Source of the DNA: Glandiceps talaboti | Lineage: Eukaryota > Hemichordata > Enteropneusta > Spengelidae | Direction: 5' to 3' | DNA length: 64,000 nt | NCBI RefSeq assembly: GCF_964340395.1 | Contig: NC_135562.1 | Location: 6,229,634 to 6,293,633 of the forward strand | Shown: positions 55,754-64,000 of the stretch, one piece after another | Layout: every line of letters starts with the position of its first letter | Numbering within the stretch: position 1 is the stretch's first letter | Made by a program: the position numbers and the translations under genes | Notes under the pieces: generated by a model | Seen by the model: the letters and a program-made list of their open reading frames with translations, nothing else | Databases searched by the model: none | Told to the model about the DNA's origin: nothing

Positions 55754-58700
55754 CATCCGTCCGTCCGTCCGTACGTCCGTCTGTCCATCCATCCATCCAT
55801 CTATCTATCTAAACAAACAACTTTTGGTTCATGATTATATATTACTTAGGCGTAAAAAAAAATGTGGTTCCGATTACATTCATTTTTACAATAGGTGGGG
55901 TAGATAGATTTTTTATATTATTTTATTATATTTTTTGTTCATGTGTGAGTGTCTAGTTCAAGTTTTCCATTGTTTTCCAAATGGTCTCTGTGTTGTTTAT
56001 TTCTTCATATCAGATGTACAGCCATTACAGATTTGAAGAATAGTTTTATATTGTCTTTTTATGTTGATGTCAGTTTCCGCATCTACTATTCTTGCTAGAC
56101 TTCACAATTGTTTGCAATTTTATTATTATTTTTCTCGAATACATCGGGTAACCAGAACCAAACAACATTTTTTATTTGGCCTTTAGGAGGAAACAATGAG
56201 TGCTTACCTTTATATTATTGTCTTTGATAGTCATGACTTCCTTCTCAAGTCGCACACTAGGACGACCAGGTCTTAGACCCACCCATTCATGATCAATGGT
56301 TGCATTCTGTAAGTCAGAACAGAAAGTCTGCAAGTCTTACAACTGTAAAAATCAAGCCATAAGCAAACTAAGATAGATACAAACTAAAAATATTGTTGCA
56401 ACATGTTGATATAAGCTAGCAACAGCCATTGATGGAATTCTACTCACAGTAGGTGGCATATTTGATAACACATTTTTTCTCACCTGGACAAACACATTCA
56501 ACTTCACTTTCAGTATTTTTTTCACCTGACAAATATGTTAACTTTTCCTTTTCTTATTTACACTATTCCTTTTGAACTTGCACTAAAATAATTGATTTTA
56601 ATAACGAAAAAAAAAAAAAAAAAAAACTTTGTCTTTATGCTATCTTGATTACTTTTTTTTTGTAATTTATCCTTAATACTATTGTCACTGAAATTAATAG
56701 AATTAAACATAACATGGTGTGTGCTGGATGTTTCATGAAGTCAAATTGACTGTTCTAACTCACCAGACTTTCATTTCTATGAATATTTATGAGCGTCCTC
56801 GCTTATGGAACGTCTAACTCAGATACCACTAGGGAGTGTTTGAGGAAATAGTGCAGACACTAGATTATATTTTATGTGTCCAAATCCTCAGTCAGTGAGT
56901 AGCGTGCGTTCTGTATGTGCATTGTGCATGTTGACTATTAGATTGTATGTTACAGGTTATGTAAATATAATCTGCATCTGAATACAGACTATGTGATTAT
57001 ATCAACATAACCAAGGCACCACTATCACTCACTTGTGTAATCAACTAGCAAGTTTTAGTTTCTGTCCAGTATGTTGTGAAAACTAAGTCAATGATGAGCC
57101 AATAGGGAACTTGCAATCCAGACTGAGCATGCTCAGACACAAAGGACTATGGGATTATATGTGGTTATCGTAATAGCTAATCTGGAGCTACCGATAAAAA
57201 AAACCTCCCACAACAGTCAGGGTAAACTATGAATTGACCATTCGTGGCTGCAAACAATGTAACAGTATTGTTAACAATACCAATTTATTAGTATTTATTT
57301 ATCACATTTCCCATGATGCAACATTCAACATGGCGGGTTTGCAAGTTCCCTATTTGGAGACATGGACTTGAGAATATGTTAAGTTGGGGTTTGATATTAA
57401 GTTGACTCTCTCCCAGTCCTCGGAGCTTCACATTACTAAAATTAAAGCTAAACGAGTTATTTTGTATGTACCGATATCATCTACATAACCGTACTTGAAT
57501 ATCCTTGTACTGTGCACCCTCATCGACCATGATAGAGATAACCATTCATTGACATGTGACTGCGAAGCTCCGTGTTTTCACGAAGCCCTCAGTGAGTGGG
57601 ACGAGTAAGGGTCAAAGGTTGAGGGCGCTCAGTAGAACTACCTCATAAATGCAAGTGTACTCGTAAGAGTCATATATCACCATTGTCATTTTAATAAACT
57701 TAAAAATCTACATGTAAGACTTGCCTTCAGACTAGGGTACAATTCACAACTTTTTTCAAATAATCTTTTCTTGATGTCTTCGTATGGGTTGGTATTCCAA
57801 TCTCCTTTGTCTGTTGTACCTCCCAATACAACATTATTGGCACTGAAGAAAACATTAAAATTAAACATTAAAAAACACCTTGAGGTTAAACACCAAGCAT
57901 ATTAACCACAGACAAGGAAGAAATCAACAAACTATTTTAATGACTGGAACTCAATAAATCATGATCTGAAAGCCAGCTGGGACACTGATGCTTTCACTGC
58001 ATACCTCTCCCAAGTGTGATATGTGTAAGGAGTTTAGCTGATATTAGGCCTAATAAAAAAAATTGTGTGGTTCTGATTACACTCAATTTTGGAATAGGTG
58101 GGGGTAGGTAGATTTTTGAATTTTTTTTATTACATATTGTTTTCATGTGTGAGTGTCTAGTTCAGGTTTTCCATTGTTTTCCAAATGGCCTCTATGTTAT
58201 TTATTTTTTCTTCCTATCAGATGTACAGATTGGATGAAGAGTTTTATATTGTCTTTTTAAGTTGATGTCAGTTTCCGCATCCACTATTTCTCGTGAAACT
58301 TGACAATTTTTGCGATTTTATAAAAAAAAAATTCTCGAATACGTTAGAAAAATTCTTTGGGTCAGCACTGAAAAACTAGGTGGGGTCGGATAACCGGAAC
58401 CAAACAATTATTTGTTTAGGCCATATATGGATACAGAAAGAGATCAGTAATTATTATGGGATAACTTGCATCAGTGCATGCACATACTAGTGGTATTTAC
58501 ACTGCTGTGCTGTGCCAGAAAATATTATTGCATGTTCCTGTATGCAAATTACTGTGCATATAAGTGTGATTATTCTTGTACATTGTACATAAAATACCAT
58601 GAATGCATAGTAACTGTTACTGCCAATTTTACATGATTTTTCTTTTTTTTTGGATAAATGCAAATTATTGTAACAATACCAGAACCCATCCATGACATGT

Positions 58701-61700
58701 GAGTGTCTGAGTGGATATTTAGGCTACATTTTCACTCATATTTGCAAAGTTTACAGATGCAGCCGACACTGCAGGCACTCATGAAAACATCCCAAGTACG
58801 CAAAACGTGCACTCAAGCATTATGAGGTTCTGTCATAGTATACACAGAAATACCAGCCATAAACAGAACTATACATTCTGTAAGGAAAACACAGTTAGGC
58901 TTAATTTTTCTTTCACACATTGCCTGTACATGAAACTGCAAGTGCATTGAAATGAGGTGTGATTTTGGTGGATCAGATTTGACTGTGTGGAAAACCGAAC
59001 CTCATTTCAGTTAAGCAAGAATGATGTGCATTAAACTTACCCTGGTATAACATACATAATGCATCTGACGTTATTATTATTGCAAAATGATTGCCATACA
59101 CAAAACAAAAAGTTGAACATTATTTTTAATTTCTGAACTGCATGCATATTTGCTTGGAATAATCATGTGTTTTAAACTTACCATGATACAATATAGCTGG
59201 GATCTCCATCTGTTTTCAATATCACAAAATGTTTAACCCATGGTGCTTTGACCTTGAACGTGTCACAGTTGCAAAAGGAAAAGTTTGGAATTATTTTCAT
59301 TTCCAAACTATGTTTGTTTGGAACATTTCTATGTGTTAAACTTACCCTGGTATAACATAGACATCTGGCTTGTCTGTTAATAGCATTGCAAAATGTTTGA
59401 TCCATGGTGCCAGCACCTTGAAATTGACAAAATGTTATTTCTAACTTCTGAAAAACATTTGTTAGTCATGCCTGAAAGTGCAACAAAATAAATTCTAAAT
59501 ACTTCATGCAACAAACTTCAAATGTGTCCTTCATAAATCTTTCAAAGCTTAAACTACAAACAAAATTTTGATAAAAGAGAGAAAAAACAAACGTGTTTTT
59601 TGCTTGTTCCTCATATACATAAATGAGGGTTCTCATCATTACGAAATCTGAGAAACTTTAAACATTCCTCCCCTGGGATTTTTGTTCTACCCCTCGACAC
59701 AAGCTAATGTCAAGTGGACTTGCAGGTATACATATTTAGATTAGATACACAGGTGGAAATTCAACTATTATGGTAGACTCTTGAATAAATTAGTACTAGA
59801 TGACGAGAGAACAAGACTGAGTTTGCAGTCAGAGCTCTCAATTATCATATACCCAGTATCGATTCCAATGCAATTCAATGGGGAGCAGGTGCAATGAACC
59901 TGTGCAATAATTTTCCTTATCACAGCCCGGCACACTTTGCCCAAATATGGCAAGTGGCACACTCATTGATTTCTGTTGATCCACTCAGTGATTTGGCTTT
60001 GTTAATTTCATCACTATTTTGACTTTTCTGCGAACAAAATAATATTTCAGTGCCAATTTATGTGCTTATTTAATTCAAATTCTGTTTCCGTCCCATTACT
60101 TGAGGCATATGATATAATCTTTATGGCCCGGTTACGGGTTTCATGGACCTCAACATTACTGCATACGGGACCTTCTATTAAAGTCGGGCCCTTTCACCGT
60201 ACAACCTTGCTCCACAAAACACATATCCTGGCCATAAAGATTATTATCAAATTATGTTGTGTGCTGTGGTTAAAATTTGAGAACTCATGGCTGTAGGTAG
60301 ATTATACTTTCTAATGCATTACAGCAATGTATCATTTCATGACGTCAAGGAACTTTATGTCATCTACAAAGCCTCACTTGTCATAGACTTCCATCAACAA
60401 ATCTCTTGGTGATGTCACATAATTTCATGGCTAAGGTTTTACTAAAAACACTTAAAGTAAATCCGATGGTAAATGACCGAAAAACCTGTCATATTTTTAA
60501 TAGGCTTACATGGGTATTTCTTTCAGTAACATACAGCATAATATATTTCATGACAACGTTGTCAATTAAAAATTGCAATAATCAACAGGAGTGTTTAGAA
60601 TCACCTTTAAAATTTCTAGAGTGTTTGTTTACTAGTAAGTCAACAATTGTTGTGTACAGCTACTAGTCATATTTGTAATGTGTAAAGTCCAATTCTCGAT
60701 ACCTGTAATACCATTTTGTGTCATGCTGGGGTCAAAATAGCCAGAAGGTCAACCTATTGACATACACACCCAGAGTAATGCATGTACCGGTATAGCATGT
60801 GGTGGGGAAGTCATGGTGTCAACCAAGAAATCAATGATTGTAATCGTTACGAGATGTCCAATATGATTTAAATCCGATGTACCGTACGGTACTCAGTGCG
60901 ATTTCCTTGTAGCTCTTACATTTATTGCGATTTGTTCTTTAGTGAGCACCTGATATCTACATCTGACACAATACAATAGGTGTTCTCAAGCCACACAAGA
61001 ACGCTGAATGAATTTACTCAACGAATGAGAACGTGAAATGCGCTGAAACATACAGGTACAGTACGTATACTTCAGCAAAAAGAGATTGAGGACTGAGTGC
61101 ACACAATGATGTTATTATTATTATTTGGTGGTTTTCTTTCTTTCAATTTCGAATGTTAAATGTAAAATTGCAAGATGGATTCTGGTTGGCTACTCATAAC
61201 TACGAGTTCGGTTTCGGGAAAACCTATGTTACTGTGTTAGATATCAGTAACGGGCACTCACAAAAGAACAAATGACAGTATTAAAATGTAAGAGCTAAAA
61301 AGAAATCGCGCCGAGGACTACATCAGATTTTAATCAGATTATGAGATGCCTATAAGTTGATTGGTGGTAACGAGAATTAGTTACTATCTTTTACTAATTT
61401 GCATGCCTTCAAAAACCAAGGTGGTCATACCCGTATTAGTTGACCTCTGATTGGCTGCACACTGTGGTCACCAATCAATGATCTTGCATGAAGCCCTGTA
61501 CAGTTAACAATCACATCAAACTCTCCTACAAGCTGGAACAAAAAGTGATAAAAGGTAACTTAAGGGAGAATACCACTCCATGAAATACATACATCTTCAT
61601 AAACTATGGGTTCTGGAGAGTCATTTCATGATTTTACATCACCTACAATTACTTGTGATTTCAGAGAAACATCAAGTTGATTATGTGCATTTATAGGGTA

Positions 61701-63572
61701 TCTTTGCTATGGGTTATTGCATCATGGGAGTCAGCAGAAATAATATATTCTAGGGGCTATTGCATCATGGGAGTCAACAGAAATAATATGTTCATGGTTG
61801 AACAATGAATCCTAGAAAGGGCAGGGGTTAAATTTTCTTAACATTCACAATTACCTCCTCCATGTCACCTATTCTTTTACACACAACCTTTCCACCTTTA
61901 GTCTTGAATCTGATTAAAATAAGACACAGTGAGTGATTATTGTTATTCTGTCAAATTTTTCATTCGCCAAAAATAAATATGTTCACAGTATTTGCTTGTA
62001 CTGGTTGTCCTTTTTTCATACACTTTAAAACTAGTGTATGCCCTGTGAGAGAGACTTGTATGTTCCTCTTACCTATTCATCAGCCAAGGCAGGTACATCT
62101 TACACTCGGCAATTATTGACGTAAAGTAAGCACCATATCTGTCAAAATGTATTTGAAACTGTAATTACTAATAAGATATTAACAAATTATCAACTGATTT
62201 TGTCATACCTTTATACGAGAGCATTCTTAGTGCATATCTCACTTAGCACCTGCTGAAAAGCTTGTTTTTAGATTTTTCCCATCATGTATTCCCACACTGA
62301 CTGTGCATACACAGAGCTGCATTCAAGGTCACCTTTCATGGTGGTGGCCTATCCTTTAAAAACCTGTCTATGGTCAAAATGGGTACGAGCATTGATTTTT
62401 GGTCAAAATGGCAGCATTGGCCATACGCCCCTACCAGAGCTGGGCACAGGTACCCCCCCCCCCCCCCATTAAACTAATACTTTTAATTCATTTCACTCCC
62501 AGCCTGTCATTTTGCTATCAATTTGATGGCAACTGTCAATTAACCATTAATTAATCATTCTTAATTAAAATGACAACAATTATATCTTGAACATTGTGAA
62601 ATGTACTACCACATTTCAACTTTCAAATTTCCAGTCTCAAAACTGCTTTCCTAGCTGTTAAAAACTTACTTGGCTGTAGGAAATAATTGAGAGATTTCTT
62701 CCGTGGATACTCTTCTGTAGTTGTACACTGTCTTTGACCAGTGGGGATCCTACAATGACAAAAATACAATTTACAAAGAGTCCAGGGGTAGCAGAGAATA
62801 CAAATTCTGATTCTGAGTAATAGAAATTCAACCATCATAATTTGACAAACTGAGTAAGTTATATTAAAACCACGCAGATTTATCAAACTTTTATTTTTTT
62901 TATCGACAAGTGCTATAATTTCATATAATTCTTTATTTTTTAGGATATTTTTCAGCAGGATATGCTGGCAGCCGAGTAAACCTATATGTAACTACCTAAG
63001 GTGTATCAACAAAACTTCACTCTGCTAGGTGGTTCTTTATGAACATTCTTCACTTTGCTAGGTGGTTCTTTATGAACATTCTTCTCTTTGCTAGGTGGTT
63101 CGTTATGAACATTCTTCACTTTGCTAGGTGGTTCTTTATGAACATTCTTCACTTTGCTAGGTGTTTTTTATGAACATCCTTCTCTTTGCTAGGTGGTTCT
63201 TTATGAACATTTTTGACTTTGCTAGGTGGTTATACACAAACGTTACTTTGCTACGTGGTTAAACAATACTCTGCTAGATTGTTCTATGAACCAACTTTAC
63301 TTTGCTAGGAGGCTATGTACAATCGTAACTTTGCCTGGCATTGTGTTAAATACTTACTTACTTACTTACTCACTTACTTACTTACTTACTTAACCTGTTG
63401 GTCCAGCTTCAATGTCATGAACTTACCAGAAAGCTTTATGCAAATAAAACTTACTTCTTGTGGTTTGTCTAAAAAAAGATGCCATCCTGATAAAAGGCCA
63501 ACACCAGCAATGGATGATTCCTCAGACTTAAACAGTGCTTCTAAGTGTCTGAAAGTAGCATTTCCCCACTCT
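55389..63572 (-). CDS. D-amino-acid/D-aspartate oxidase, paralogue C (exons 2-10; exon 1 beyond right edge)
   Basis: Third peroxisomal FAD oxidase with the same intron map as A and B. Exons: 63572-63455 (2), 62749-62670 (3), 62138-62073 (4), 61909-61855 (5), 61532-61431 (6), 59416-59346 (7a) or 59252-59182 (7b), 57842-57725 (8), 56306-56208 (9), 55523-55389 (10). No stops occur. Marks: [10 protein letters not shown] in exon 2, [11 protein letters not shown] in exon 4, [20 protein letters not shown] in exon 6, [15 protein letters not shown] in exon 8, [15 protein letters not shown] with the substrate arginine in exon 9, [20 protein letters not shown] in exon 10, and C-terminal SKL. Exon 7 exists in two intact versions. 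The donor after exon 8 is GC (AAG|GCAAGT) instead of GT. The FAD-binding first exon should lie right of the window. Confidence 0.9.
55640..55812 (+). repeat. (CTAT)n/(CTGT)n/(CCGT)n microsatellite
   Basis: Tetramer repeats with successive single-base variants, in intron 9 of oxidase C close to exon 10. Confidence 0.95.
55847..56183 (+). mobile_element. Dispersed repeat family V, copy 1
   Basis: About 340 bp, matching 58045-58423 over GTGAGTGTCTAGTTCA, TCCATTGTTTTCCAAATGG and GATGTCAGTTTCCGCATC. The ends suggest inverted repeats of the type GGCCTAA...TGTGGTTC. Confidence 0.75.
57103..57353 (+). mobile_element. MITE family I, copy 3 (best preserved)
   Basis: Perfect 13-bp inverted ends AGGGAACTTGCAA and TTGCAAGTTCCCT, with TA adjoining each end. 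Intron 8 of oxidase C. Confidence 0.85.
58045..58423 (+). mobile_element. Dispersed repeat family V, copy 2
   Basis: Starts GGCCTAATAAAAAAAATTGT and ends ACAATTATTTGTTTAGGCC, imperfect inverted ends of about 30 bp. Same orientation as copy 1 and in the neighbouring intron of oxidase C. Confidence 0.75.
59025..59430 (-). repeat. Triplicated exon 7 of oxidase C (two intact, one decayed)
   Basis: Three tandem units of roughly 140-165 bp including flanking intron (TTAAACTTACC on the plus strand beside each donor). 7a encodes [12 protein letters not shown] and VYVIPG; 7b encodes [16 protein letters not shown] and SYIVS. Both are 71 nt with the same start and end phase. The third copy (about 59041-59101) keeps the donor and CATTTTGCAATAATAATAAC, but is one base short relative to 7a and has no visible acceptor. 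Confidence 0.88.
60112..60246. repeat. Hairpin repeat in oxidase C intron 6
   Basis: ATAATCTTTATGGCC is mirrored by GGCCATAAAGATTAT. Confidence 0.6.
61568..61650 (+). repeat. Dispersed repeat, related to 5486-5577
   Basis: CATAAACTATGGGTTC and GAGAGTCATTTCATG as in the earlier copy. A separate 44-bp duplication (ATTGCATCATGGGAGTCA) follows at about 61708-61795. Confidence 0.45.
63010..63315 (+). repeat. Minisatellite, unit about 33 bp, about 8 copies
   Basis: Unit CTTTGCTAGGTGGTTCTTTA TGAACATTCTT with decay toward the right end. A (CTTA)n tract follows at 63348-63392. Intron 2 of oxidase C, next to exon 2. Confidence 0.9.
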
Positions 63573-64000
63573 CTGAGAAAATAAAACAATTCCATATCAA
63601 TTAAGTTAAACATATTTCTCTTTCTTCCAACTTGTAGTTGAGTACAAACAAATAATGCCTTGAGAGAAAGTAAGTTAAAGCGGATTAACTACATTATACA
63701 ATCTAGCAGGTTCATATCTTTATGACGAATGCATGCAATATACGATGTATTTGTTATCTGCATTTTGACAGGATGTTAAGTTGGTCACATGTGCAAATCA
63801 AATTAGGATATTGAAATGGTTGCAGTACCATGAGTCTTAAAGCTGGAAGAAACCAAATTACCTGAGGAAATCCTGTATTGTTCAATAGAGTCAAACTATG
63901 AAGTCTTTCATACCTCAGTGTTGCAGCCAGCCTTTTGAAAGAGTGGGACATTGTGTCCCAAGACTTTCATTTCTCTGGGTCATCATAAATATTTTGGGGA
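63573..64000 (-). other. Intron 1 of oxidase C, no exon recognised
   Basis: The acceptor of exon 2 lies at 63574-63573. No FAD-binding first exon occurs before the window ends. Confidence 0.5.

Overview
The window looks like animal nuclear DNA. It is AT-rich, its genes are split by GT-AG introns of about 0.1-4 kb, and the intergenic DNA is full of microsatellites, minisatellites and short inverted-repeat transposons. The gene families (receptor guanylate cyclase, peroxisomal D-amino-acid oxidases), a Penelope-like fragment and long (TA)n tracts suggest a marine invertebrate such as a deuterostome or lophotrochozoan. The species cannot be fixed from the sequence. Exons below were assembled by hand from splice signals, reading phase and family resemblance.

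Layout. (1) 1750-9351, minus: the 5' ten coding exons of a receptor guanylate cyclase (signal peptide, ligand-binding ectodomain, transmembrane helix, juxtamembrane start); the rest lies beyond the left edge. (2) 9352-10977: intergenic. (3) 10978-18233, plus: a complete ten-exon D-amino-acid/D-aspartate oxidase (paralogue A, 338 aa, C-terminal SRL). (4) 21038-27640, minus: a second complete ten-exon oxidase (paralogue B, 348 aa, C-terminal SKL), convergent with A. (5) 27641-30549: repeat-rich intergenic DNA. (6) 30550-51949: a candidate 21.4-kb EnSpm/CACTA-type element with CACTG/CACTA inverted termini and a TAC duplication. It carries several satellite arrays, including one with a 761-codon open frame. 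No transposase was recognised in it. (7) 51950-55388: repeats and a tRNA-derived SINE. (8) 55389-63572, minus: exons 2-10 of a third oxidase (paralogue C, C-terminal SKL); exon 1 lies beyond the right edge.

The three oxidases share one intron map, so they are one locally duplicated family. They would deaminate D-amino acids in peroxisomes using FAD. Paralogue C carries two intact, phase-matched copies of exon 7 plus a decayed third. Exon 7 encodes the loop next to the substrate pocket, so alternative splicing could give two forms of the active site. Paralogue B lacks the usual tyrosine in that loop.

The most unusual observations are the CACTA-like giant with its satellites, the duplicated exon 7, a nested satellite (about 94 bp, 188 bp and 950 bp periods), a hammerhead-like motif beside a (TA)n tract, and several inverted-repeat element families, some with clear target-site duplications.
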